The position numbers and the translations under genes are program-made. Shown here piece by piece: positions 51,771 to 63,620 of a DNA stretch of 64,000 nucleotides. The notes below the pieces were generated by a model, which did no database searches, was not told the DNA's origin, and saw only the letters and a program-made list of their open reading frames with translations. Origin of the DNA: Halichondria panicea (taxonomy: Eukaryota; Porifera; Demospongiae; Suberitida; Halichondriidae); assembly GCF_963675165.1 (NCBI RefSeq), contig NC_087388.1, positions 4,717,047-4,781,046 of the forward strand, written 5' to 3'. Every line of letters begins with the position of its first letter. Position 1 is the stretch's first letter.

Positions 51771-53038
51771 TATCCCATGTTATACTGCTCAACGACCTAT
51801 ATAACACCATTTACTAAACATCTTCGAATTCCATGCATACAGACTGACTATGCGTTGGCTTGCATGGTTTGCTGTGCTCAGTGCTCTCTATATAACAACA
51901 GAGGGTACTCGTCTACTGGATCCAGAGGGAATGGGCACATGCTTTCATGAGCCTGGAAAGGTGAGTTTCAGTAAATAAAACAGCATATTATTATACTAAA
52001 AGAGGCTAACCAGTGTGGTTTTTAACAGCCTTTCATGTTTCGTTTGTTTGTTTTTCTTTTGCAGATTACAGCAAAAGTTCACCAGGGAGGCAGTACAGTT
52101 GGTGCTCGAGATAAGAGACAGAGAACATATGAACCTATTAGGATACTCTTCTACTATGACACCACCATTGACACCATGTAAGTTACCATGCATCAACGCA
52201 ATCGGTAGCTATATATATAATTATAGTATACTGCCTACACATATCAATATAGCTTATGAAGCGTATACATATTATAGTGCTGCCATGCAGTAATTCCAGC
52301 AGTAATGCATGGGAGATCATGTAATATTTCACTCACCCAAAAGCACTAAAAATTATCTCTTCATAGGCTGAACCCTACTCAACGACGCAGACTACAGGTA
52401 ATATAATTATATGCAGAATACATGTTAGCCGCATATTAAATTTTAGTATTCATGGAACAGCACTATAATTATAGCATCTATTATAATTATATGTCAATCT
52501 AGATCTGTATGACTGAATAGTACATCAGTGTTTGCATGACTGGATGTAACACATATCACTCTTACATGCATGCCTGCAGGACATTGCTATTCCGGCAATG
52601 AAACATTTCTTGGAGTCCTCTTTCTCTGTAATCAGAGCCACAAGTCCTATTTTGCTCGAGCGGTTAGTAAAGAATGTGCTTTTAAACAGATATAGTGATA
52701 AAATCTATCTCATTGCCATGTGATATGGAAGTGTATGCATGTAGTGCAGTATATGCCTGGTTATATTTCTGAGATTGCTGTCGGCACGGGGATTAATTTT
52801 GAAACAATTATGCAGCATGCAGACACTATAATAATTATCAGTCTCATCTCTAATTCTGTAGAGATTGCGATGAACAGTCTTTCTACATGCCTGTTGAAGA
52901 TCCTAGACAGTGTATTGGACAGTGTGCTGAAACAACAACGTGCCGCCGTCAAATAACCCCTGAAAATCATCTCAAGGTATATATAGCTAATTATGAATTT
53001 AATCTACGAAATTTACAAATAGCCACTGTTGTGTATAC

Positions 53039-53343
53039 CAGTGGCGGATCCTGTGGGTTGCTTTGGGGGACTGAGCACCCCCTGGCCTTGATGACAAGCC
53101 TGAAAATAGAATCTAAAGCTAGCTATCAACTCACTGCATGCACTACTGCATGGATAGCACGTATAGCTAGCTAGCTACGGCTACATTATCATGGCCACAC
53201 CCAGTTTATTACTGAGCATGAACAATTATTGACGAGTCATGCAGGAAACACATTGTGCTTGAAAAATAGACGACCATTTTTTTTTAGTACAATATTTTTA
53301 GCTCCCGGCCCCCTAGCTATCAAGAATCCTGGATCCGCCCCTG
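53039..53343. mobile_element. CAGTGGCGGATCC MITE in copy B intron 5
   Basis: Ends CAGTGGCGGATCC and GGATCCGCCCCTG. Copy A intron 5 reads across the site (GTTGTGTACCTGCATG). Unit 2 only. Confidence 0.8.
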
Positions 53344-54152
53344 TGTACCTGCATGCATGCATGTTTTCATGGCTAAATTATGTAGTTGGCTGAAAATGTG
53401 CTACTTAATGCTAAATGTAAGAGGTCAAAATAATTATTCTTATACTGTTCATTGCAGAGATGTGTTGAGTGTAACAATGGCAGTGTGTCCAATTGTACGA
53501 CAAGACCTGGGTCAGTGGATGGTCCTGGTGTGCCTGACACACTGACCTCATCATCTATGTGTCTGCCTTCGATTGCTCTTCTTTCCACTCTTCAGTTATC
53601 GCGTTTGCTAATGCTTGTCAACTGGAAAGTGAACTAGATAGGTAAGAATGATACACAGTGTAATCAATTACTTCGTGAGAGCATGTCCATGTGTTTGATG
53701 AAGTTTGAGACTCATACTGTGTCGTGAGTATAGCTTGGCACAGGCACAAACCATATATATATATAATTATATGCATGGTATATAGGCTTCCTTATTTGCT
53801 TGTATATATATAGTTTAATATTATATTGGTCAATTAACTATTCTGATGATTGTAATCTGATGCAGACCGATTGCCGGCCGTATCAACTTCTGTCCAGGAA
53901 AATATGACCGGTCCAGTGATGATGCATTAACCAGAATTGGGCTACATGAAGTTATACATGCAATGGTAATTGAGAAATGTTCTGTGTATACCATGGCATT
54001 AGTTATAGCATGAGGACATAATAATGTGCTCATGCTTATGTACGAATGGCTTATACTACCATACCCTCGTACTTAATAGCTTTTATACACATAAACATTT
54101 TTGCATTACTGTATGCATGCAGGCAGAACACAGTCCAGGAATCACTACAGCT

Positions 54153-54272
54153 CATAGTAAAAACACCTTTGTTACAGTAACATAAAACATGTTAAATGAA
54201 ACGCATTTTTTTTGAAATTTAATGTATGTTGATGATGCATCTCATATAACATTGTGTGTTTTTTCTGTGAGG
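54153..54272. mobile_element. Short MITE related to 46167-46304
   Basis: AGTAAAAACACC at the left and GTGTTTTTTCTGTGA at the right, in copy B intron 7, with a shared AACATGTTAAATGAAACG core. Confidence 0.55.
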
Positions 54273-54640
54273 GAAACTCAAGTAGTAGCTAATGATGGAC
54301 CATGATTGTTGTTAAAAACGATGAACGCCAAAAGTTCAAGTCTAAATTTAATGCCGGGCTGCATCAGCAGAGCCTTGCAGCTCTCTTCTCACTCTTGCAG
54401 CTACCAATAGCTAGCGTTCTAGTACAGATCGAGCTAACTACTAAGTAGAGTAGCAACACTCCATGGACAAGTCTTTCTACATACTCTTGAAAAGGCTGCA
54501 ACGGCATTCGAAGTAAGCTGAACTAGGCATAACTCAAGAACGAAGCGTTATTTTGCTAATCCAGGAATAAATCCAAGAAAACATGACTAGAAGCCTATAC
54601 TTGAACTTCATTGACCCTTGAGCAGCTGTATAGTAGTCTA

Positions 54641-54713
54641 CACAGACAGACACACAGACACACAGACACACACTCACAGACACACACACACAGACACACA
54701 CACACAAACACAC
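54641..54713. repeat. CA/CAGACA-rich microsatellite in copy B intron 7
   Basis: Mixed CACAGA and CACACA units, in an intron but far from any splice site, unlike the arrays in the MUC4-like gene. Confidence 0.9.
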
Positions 54714-57700
54714 TACCATATTATACCTTGTTTATGCATGCACATGCACCGAGGCATAAGATAACAACCTCTCCCTGCATGTACGGTTTTGTCTACTCTC
54801 ATGCACAACCAAACCAAATTAAAAAGCTTGCCTCTACACTGCTGCAAAACAGCTCAAATCCCCAGCAAAAAGAGCCGCTTTTAGATGCTTAGTGCTATAT
54901 ATGGTAAAGGTGTTCAAGGACTTATCTAAGCCATGCATCACGACAACTAGGAACACAAAATCTCCACAAAATGAACCTCGGACAATTGTAAAATATGCAT
55001 GGTTGTAAAAGAAGAAACTCCAGCAGTGCTGAACATTAATTAACATAGCCATAATGTCCTGCATGGTATACTTACTTTGATACTGCTTGTGTTTCTCATC
55101 ATTATGTCAGTGTATTGCCAGAGGGCCGTTTTGTGGTTAGTGCATTATGACTTTGTTGTTAGTACATTATGCTGCATAAACCCGGGGTTACGCCTTCCTT
55201 TGACGTCATTTTCGGTAGGTGTGGTGTCAATTAGATACTCAGTTTGCAAGTGTATACTGCACTCAATTACTTGTCGAGTCTGGTCTAGCTAGTCTGCTGC
55301 GTGCACTGCTTTTATCACAGCTTTTAAAAGACACTACTATAATATATACTATAGATACGTCTATACAACTACTCAGCTAGCTAGTACCATGTCGATCTGC
55401 ATGAGTTACTACCATCAGCCAATGAGTGAGACACAATTTGTCCTAGGTCAGGGGGGTGCTTGAGCACCCTCTGCTACCTACTAGCTGACTTGTAGCTTGT
55501 TATTTTCTACTAGCCCTTACTATATAATTCAATGTAACAAGAATCACATTTGCACAGGTCTTCAGTCCTGGTCTGTATCCTTGGTTTCGAGACGAGAACG
55601 GGAACCCCAGGACTGAGAGAGATGAATTTGGAATTCCGCCTGAGTAAGTATTGACGTCATATCTATTAAACGGGGGATGGGGGGTTTAGTTGAACAGCCG
55701 CAACTTTAGTATCATTTATGATTTTCTTAAAGTTTGGATCGACCATGCATATAGTATTTGACCAAAATTAGCAAATTAGTCCGGATTTGAAACTATATGT
55801 AACTATACATGCAAAGCAATCTCTCAGGAACGGCCACCTCTCTACTTTGTACAAAGAGCAGCTTTCTAATCCCCATCAGCTTTAGAAATGGAAAGAATGG
55901 ACATGCAGCCACACCCTGAATCAGCAAAAACTATAATAATTATTGCTAAGATACTTATAACTGCACAATTTTCACTGTAGGAAATTACTCACAGAGCATA
56001 ATTATACATGTTAACCTCTCATCTAAGATCACCACTCTAGAGCAACCAAAGGCCTGTTCCCAATGCACGGTGTCCGGAGATTCCATCAGTAGTCATGGAT
56101 GAATTTAGTATACTAGCATGATAGTTGTAGCAGTGTATATAATTATCGATGCAGAATTGAATTGTGCATAATCATAGTCAGTAAATAATAGCTCATGCAG
56201 TAGCTCATTGTACGTATCCAAAACATGTGTTGTATAAGAGACATCCCTCCCTCCATGCATGCAGTGAGGCTGGCAACACTACAATACAGACAGAGACGTA
56301 CACTGATTGGTCAACAAGGAATGGACTTATCGAACATAACGTGACCCTCCTTGTCACTCCAAACGCCGTTGTAAGTCAATCCGCACTGACAGTAGTATGT
56401 ACTGTAATGTTATACACATAGAATTTTGTACAGTAGTTATAGAGACCGATGTGATACCGTATTACTACAATTTTTGTGCGTAAAGTAGCAAAGATATGCG
56501 AACTTTGCAAATGCTATAATAATCCTTGCAAAAAAGAGTTATACTGGTGCATGTAATAGACTCCCCATGCAGTCACTGACTTTAGGTCAATTAAACTGCT
56601 GGTATACTTGTATATGACATAACAATTCTTGTCTGATCAGCAAAATATTATATCGCAAATTGTTGAACCTTCTATCAATTTAGAGCGAGTTTAATCTTGG
56701 GGAGGGAATGTCTGGTCACTGTTGTACACTGATTCTGTGGCCTTTGCAGGAATGTTGGCAGTACTAATCATGCAGATTTGACTAGTATACGTGTTAGTGG
56801 GCAGGTCCGTGATTTGCCGATTGTGCAGTGGTTGCCCTTACAAAGTTAACGCTAGCTGGTAGCAGCGATCAATTATCAGCTTACAAAACGGATAATTAAT
56901 ATAACAGTTAATGATTAAGAAACAGCTAACTATTAGCATATTAAACTGAACGTGTAGATAATAATGTTACTGTAATTTAATGTTGCACCACATGTGGCTG
57001 CAAAGGAACTCTATTTATGAAAATCTGGCTCAGGCCCAAGCAAGAGCAAACTAGCTAGCTGCGAATAAATTGGTTTGTCCACATGTGATTTTAATATCTT
57101 GCATGTATACAATAGTGACCAGACATCCCCAAAAATAAATGTGTAGTTTTAGCCTGTAGTCACAGTATACAATCTCTAATTAAGGTGGTACTACTATTAA
57201 ACCTTGACTGCAGTTTACAAAATTGTGCTAGCTATCAGAGCAGTAGTCCAAATACATTTGCAGGAGCAAGCTCGTATCCACTTTGACTGCCCTGACATCC
57301 GTGGTGTTGAATTAGAAAATCAGGGAGGTGCATCAGCTTTTTCTCATTGGGAGCAGAGAGTACTTGGAGTAAGTTACTATAATATAGTGATTATGACTAT
57401 ATTATGCAGGAGGCAAAATGCATGCAAAGGACTAAAAATAATAATAAAAAATATCACATGTTTTGATCTTATACCTTTTCAGAATGAAGGGATGATTGCA
57501 CTTGTACTGTTTACTTCACCATTCTCAAGGATAACTTTTGGACTTATGGAAGACAGTGGGTATGTTATCCCTTCTATAGATAATCTATATAGCTATAGAG
57601 TATCAAGTTTTGCATGGTCTGGTATTAGCTATACATGCAGATCAGTTTGTTCTAATAAATATTGGATGGCATGCCTGGCAATGCTGTGTACTGCATTGAA

Positions 57701-60700
57701 AGACATGCATGCACAACTAACTTACAATTAGCATATTATGGCCTCGAAGCTTAGCACTTAGAGATATGGATGTCCAGTATATTATATGGCTTTGTTTTCA
57801 GCCAACTGTACATAACAGTATATAACATCTAACAGTACATGCATGTTTTTTGTTTATACTGGTATAACTGGCCAAATTGATAGCTTATAGAGACTTTTCC
57901 TCTGACTAAATGGTGCTAGTAACTTGTTTCCCCCTCGTTGAACACAACAGGGGTATAGCTATATACACAATCATTCTGATCAGCCTTGTCACAAGCTAAT
58001 GCAATGTGCTATACTAATAGATGGTATGTTCCAAACTATGAAATGGCCGAGCCTTTGGCCTGGGGCCTGAACACTGGCTGTACGATACCTCACGGCAGCT
58101 GTAAGGAGTACATCGATCAGCAACAAGCAAAGTAAGATATCCATTCCTGTGAATTTTCGGTTTGCACAGTAGATCTCCATACACTAAGCTGGTATACTAA
58201 GTTGTACACACATCTATAAACATCTGACTCTCACATTGTTCAATTTACACTTGCAATTTTCTTATTACCACATTCCTATAATACTAATGCAGTGGAATGA
58301 ACATATCCCCCTACTGCAATGAAGTGACTGATACCACTCGTGGGTGTACCGTTGATCATCAGCATTTGTCGATGTGTACCCTCTACATATTTGCAAGGCC
58401 ACGTCCTGAGTATCAAGTGAGTTGCCACTGTCTCTCAGTTTCTATATAACAGGTACTTTTTTGCTATAGTATTTCGAGAACGAGGCGTGGGGTAGCTTTA
58501 TTGCATCAGGAGATTACTGTCCATTTGAAGATACACGTACGGTAAGTTTTTTTGCTATCTCTTGTTATGTATGATTATAGTGGGTAAATTTGGCGATTAA
58601 TTTTGGTGTATCAGGGTGAGGGTCACCAAAATTAAATAGTTGGGTTCCTGGTGTAATATACTTACTTAGTCCCAGTATATCACACGTAATGCATGCATGC
58701 AGCATGATCGTCAAAATAAAATCGCTAATAAAGGCTACAATAATTATTGCCTCATTCACCAAAGTCACCAGCTATACAGTATACTGTATAATTATGTAGT
58801 AATTCAAATATCCTTCAAGTAGTTTTTGCATTCTATAAAGTGCCACTGTCATAAATTAATAATTTTTACTGATCCATTCAATTGATTTCAATAGAGAAGT
58901 TGCTCAGATGTTTTCAGAAATTCAATAAACAACGGTGGTCAGCTGTATGGAACTAGCTCTCGCTGCTTCCAGTTGGGCACGGACTGGAACAGAACAAGCG
59001 ACTTTGACACTAGAGAGTACACTCCTGATGCAGGATGTTATTTGGTATAGCAGTATTAAAATGTTGATATACTTTGAGGCAATAATAATTATACAAGAAA
59101 ATTTGCTTGATATGTTCAAGGTTTATTTACCTGAGATTCCACGTATTGTACAGTAAAAGTGCTCTCGTTGTTTTTGCAGTATAACTGTACATCAACTGGA
59201 GTTGAGATCATTCTGGAGGGTGTGTCCATTCCGTGCTCTTGTGAAGGAGAAGAGGTGGGGATCAACTATAGTGCATATAAATTATAGCACCTAAATATTT
59301 GATGCTAATACCCCATGCATGTATGGCATCTTTTATCACATGCATCTATGATCTTGAATAAACTAAACTGAGCCAATAGAGGGGAGAGGTGTGCATAACC
59401 AGCCAAAACAGATAATTTGGGCCCAATAAGTAAGTTCTTAAAGAGGGCATGGCCTCGCTACTGGAAGGGCAGAGCCTTGGCTAATCAAAAAGGGGTATAT
59501 AACCTCACCTATAAAAGGCCGGGATGCACAGGGAACCCCCGGCCTGAGAAATTAAAGAGGTATGACATAATTATTCATATGGAACAAGGCAGGGAAGCAG
59601 AAAAAATCACAAGTAATTAGCAGCATAGAATGACGATCTAACTTTGCAGAGATAGGGTCACATGGAGTTGAATCTATATACTGCCCATGCTCGAAATATC
59701 CAAACATTAGAATACCTAACCATAAGGCGACCCTGCATGTACCAAATAATGTACCTTATCTGTGATAAGTGAACAGCACTGCCCAAAATAACCCCCTTTG
59801 CTCCCATTAACCACGTTTTATGGCCAACCACAAAACATGCACCCATAATAGGTTGTTGTGGATGTCAATGTGGGCAGTATTCGTTACCAAGGCTCGTACA
59901 TCTGTCCATCTTGTGCCAGTGTGTGCTACGTAAGTGAGATTAATTGAATTTGGTATAATTATAACATAATCTAACTATACAGGACAACTTGGCAAGTTGT
60001 CCATCAACAGGTACATACGTATATTCATTGAACAAGGTGGTGTGTTCAGTATTTTGTACCTTTTATTTGCACAGAACCAGCTCCGTGTCCAGGACAAGTA
60101 ACTAATTTCACTGCAGGAGGTGTACAAATAATTTTAACTAAATTTTTTCGTAATTCATGTTATCCTGTTAGTACCACATCCATGCCGCCATTCTAATCCT
60201 TGTGCTGTCAACGAGGTGTGCTTTGGATTTGGAGAAGATGGTTTCACTTGTGAAATTCCCGGTGCGTGTATGTGTGTATGTATTGTCACAGTAAACTATA
60301 CTGCTATATAATTATGTCATTATTATAGTTTCGATATAATTAGGTGTTGGTAGTTTCTGGTCAATCCTAGTAACTCAACTTATAATTACGTTTCCCATGC
60401 CATATAATACTACTCTCCCTTTCCTCTCTCCAGGAACATGTTTGGCAGCTGGCCATAACGAATGTTGCGACAGTACTAGTGGAAACTGTACAGGCAGTCC
60501 TCCGAACTGTTTCTGTGACCCCCAGTGCCGTATCCGTGGTGATTGCTGTAGTGATATCAGAGATACCTGCCCTAGTTCATGCAGGGCTGCTGGCTTTGAT
60601 ACCTGCCCTAGTACATGCTTGGACGCTGGCCGTAACAACTGTTGTGAAAGTCAATTATGTCCTGGGAAGTTTAGTGGACTCGATCCTTGTTACTGTGATC

Positions 60701-61640
60701 CCTCATGTAGAAGGTTTGGAGATTGCTGCGACGACATTGACATAATTTGTCCAGGTAGAATATTCTGCAGATGATACATGTAGATCTATCAATTTCGATA
60801 AACTGTAAAATTCATCATAAACAATAATTATGCAAGCAATGTGCTTTATGCACTTTTACAGCACAGTGCTATGCATTTTTACCTGTTGATAACGGACAAG
60901 TGGTTGTGTCTGGAACAGACCCTGGGAGTACAGCTACTTACAACTGCAATGATGGCTACGCTGTTGATGGAAATAGCTCAATTAGGACTTGTGAAAGTAT
61001 TGGATTGTGGACTTTACCACGAATATATTGTGAAGGTATAGCTATAAGATATTGAATCTCATAATTCCATTATTCTCTCTTCGATATTTTAGAACAATTG
61101 CTGGAGCTATCTTGCAGTCTCTCTAGTGATGGTTTATCTGTTGAATGCTCATCTTTGCTCGATGGTTTTGTTTTTCTTATCTATAACTGCTCCCTCAACA
61201 ACCAATCATTAACTGCTTGTAAGTATATATGCACCTGTAGCAGGTATAGCAGGGATAAATATTTTCGTAAATTGTCTATTTTCAAGTATCATCATGGATA
61301 CAATTTTCACAGAATGTACATAATTATAGCAAAGGTGCGGACCTTGCATGCGTATATAGTTACTATTGCTTTACTGTTGAAGTACCTTGCGAATGCCAAC
61401 TTAACAGTTCAGAGAAAATTTCCATGCATTTTTACAGGTGGACCTGGACCAATATTCTCACTTCCAATGGATGGTTTGGGGCCTGGATCATATACGTACA
61501 ACATCACTGCTTTCAGTCCAGATGGACAGAGGTCAACCAGTGTGATTGCCTTTGCAGTGCCAGGTATAACTACATTGTGTGCATGCTTGCTTAGTAACTT
61601 GAATCTGCAGTTGAGCTATATAGAAAAAGCACTTTTCATG

Positions 61641-61925
61641 CAGGGGGTGGCTCCAGGGTCAGTTTGTACGAACCACCCTTCCATGCAGTTAGTTCATATA
61701 CCAAATATTAAACGTACTGAGTGGAGCTATACAGTTACTGTCACAATAACGCAAATTAATTTTAAGTTTTCTTTGCATGAAAAGAGGGTGGGGCTGGCTA
61801 CTGCTGAGTCAGCTAGTCTCTAGATCAGCTACATTTTCATCATGCGTGAGGTGATCTTGACAGTGCATGTTGAATGATGTCAGTGACACTTTAAGGACCA
61901 CTTTTCCTAATTCCTAGAGCCCCTG
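61641..61925. mobile_element. MITE with CAGGGGGTGGCTCC ends, copy B intron 24
   Basis: Shared with copy A (41597-41886) at the same intron position. Ends CAGGGGGTGGCTCCAGGG and GAGCCCCTG. Confidence 0.7.
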
Positions 61926-63210
61926 CCTTTACCACTTTTGGAATACTGACTCAAACGGTAGTTCATAATTATGTTTTGCATGATTGGGATCTTACGTAGT
62001 TCTCATAATTATGTTTAGGCAACTGCATGAAGTGACTATTATATAGTACATGCATAAAATTATATGATATAACTGAATTATGCAGTTAACTGTGATATGG
62101 AGGCTGATACTGGTTCGTGCTTTGCTCTCATCCCTCGCTACTTCTTCAATGCAAAGACTGGAAAGTGTGAGATGTTCACTTACGGAGGTTGTGGTGGAAA
62201 CAATAACAACTATAAGACTCTGCAGGAATGCACTCAACAATGCAACCCTAACAGTGGGTTGATTAATTATTGTGGAGTGTAAACGTTGATTTAACGAGTC
62301 AATTATATGTTATGGGGCTATACATACATATTTTCACTTTCAGACTGTCCACCATATTGCACTGTGGAGTATTGCTCAGCCCGGCCTACCAGAACAGCAC
62401 TTTGTACCCTGTGAGTTCATATACATGCACACAATAGTACAATACATCCGCTTAACTTTCAAACTGTTGTCTAATCTATCAGGAGAGAACCTGAGGGTAT
62501 CATGTGTGATGCAAAGTGCCGTGTGACCTACTGTCATACCTGTTACTATGACGATGAGTATCGCCCCCTGATAAGTAGCTGCAAAACGTGCTCTGGTATT
62601 GAGAATGAGTTCGACAAGGCCAAGTGTTTCAGAAGGTGGGCGGTGTGTACGAGACGAGCTGATGGAGAGGCCTATCTCAAGGTAAAACTAAAATGTTAAT
62701 TGGCATTATGGCGGTTTAGAAATGAGTCGAATAAATATAATTAACAATTACGATAGTAGCTTCCTATATATACGCATGCATGCCTCTATAGATGGAGCCA
62801 TCTACAGTTATTATACCAATCCATAATGAGAAGAGAATTAAAGTGGGCATGCATGGAGACGAGGCTGGTAGCCCATAATAATTATGCTGCCCATAGTGCA
62901 TGTAGTGTTAGTTGTATTCTCTCTTTGTGCACTTTAGGTACGTGCTCGGGAGAAGACCAGTGAGAAGTTCAAGTGTTACGAGCAACCCTGTGCCTGACTG
63001 AGCGTCAACAATGAATTGTCCTGTAAATGCGTACAATACTGATCTAGATCTAGCATAATAATTATTAGAACAGTCTATTTACTAGTTATAAAACTTGTTG
63101 TACAATTAGAATTAGTTATCATTGTTCTCATACAGTAACGTCTACGACAACAATATTTGAAGAGTTTTTGCTACAAAAGGTTATGTCAGTATAGCTTATG
63201 TTTTCTTGGC

Positions 63211-63421
63211 TACCGTATAGCGGGTATAATTTTCGTGGGGTAAAATATTCGTTATTTTCGTGGGCAGGCTGACCTCCACGAAATTTTATCGTAGGCGTGG
63301 CTTATCTGAACGTAGGAATGCCGTGCAGCCACGAGACTAAACGAAATTTTTACTCACGAAAACTACCCTTTCTCGAGTTGAACGAATTTTTTACCCCACG
63401 AAACTTACCCGCTATACGGTA
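63211..63421. mobile_element. ACCGTATAGCGGG-family MITE downstream of copy B
   Basis: Ends TACCGTATAGCGGGTATAAT and CTTACCCGCTATACGGTA with clean CGTGGGG / CCCCACG inner ends. It is the best preserved copy. It splits the homology between 43640-43715 and 63125-63530. Confidence 0.9.
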
Positions 63422-63620
63422 TTTTAATATCTATGGATAGTTGACTTTAATTTGTAGAAGGTCAAGTTGGGTAACTGTGGAATTGCGCATGCGCATTGGT
63501 AACCACCCACCAGAAAGCCAGAGGAAAATTTAGGTTATTACTTTGTGTAAATGTCACGAAATATGCTGACTATGCATAATTATAATATTAATGTATAATT
63601 ATTATGTTGCGATAATAATG

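Larger units (their letters stand above)
45482..51849. other. Upstream intergenic region of M8 copy B
   Basis: Colinear with 26498-31988 but expanded by insertions. It includes MITE-like repeats at 46167, 48094 and 48912, an inverted repeat at 47421-47655, an ACAGTGGAACCTTC repeat near 46.9 kb, the copia remnant and the promoter-proximal MITE. No gene supported. Confidence 0.5.
51850..62997 (+). pseudogene. M8 metallopeptidase copy B, 28 exons, frameshift in exon 6
   Basis: Exons: 51850-51960, 52065-52177, 52367-52397, 52580-52662, 52862-52976, 53458-53641, 53866-53965, 55558-55643, 56265-56370, 57264-57368, 57483-57559, 58021-58131, 58293-58416, 58470-58541, 58895-59044, 59180-59254, 59852-59929, 59983-60010, 60075-60119, 60172-60261, 60434-60754, 60862-61035, 61093-61218, 61438-61563, 62086-62253, 62344-62410, 62483-62681, 62938-62997. 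Exon 6 has 184 bp against 182 in A: GACACACTGACC replaces GACACTGACC. The shifted frame ends at TAG 53635-53637, before HEVIH. All other exons stay open, and several differ from A by whole codons (exon 5 -9, exon 10 -3, exon 13 -3, exon 14 +3). That pattern suggests long selection and a recent break, or a sequencing error. Without the CA the product would be 1040 aa with the same domains. Confidence 0.85.
45330..63530 (+). repeat. Segmental duplication unit 2 (orphan exon 1 + M8 copy B)
   Basis: Colinear with 26330-43715. Unit 2 alone carries the hAT-like MITE at 48094, the gag remnant at 49.9-50.5 kb, the promoter-proximal MITE at 51551, the MITE at 53039 and the MITE at 63211. Similarity of introns rises sharply from about 58.8 kb onward. 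Confidence 0.85.

Noticed and set aside
57204-57731. 175-codon plus-strand frame
   Set aside because: Reads through introns between M8 exons 10 and 11 of copy B. The spliced exons account for the homology.
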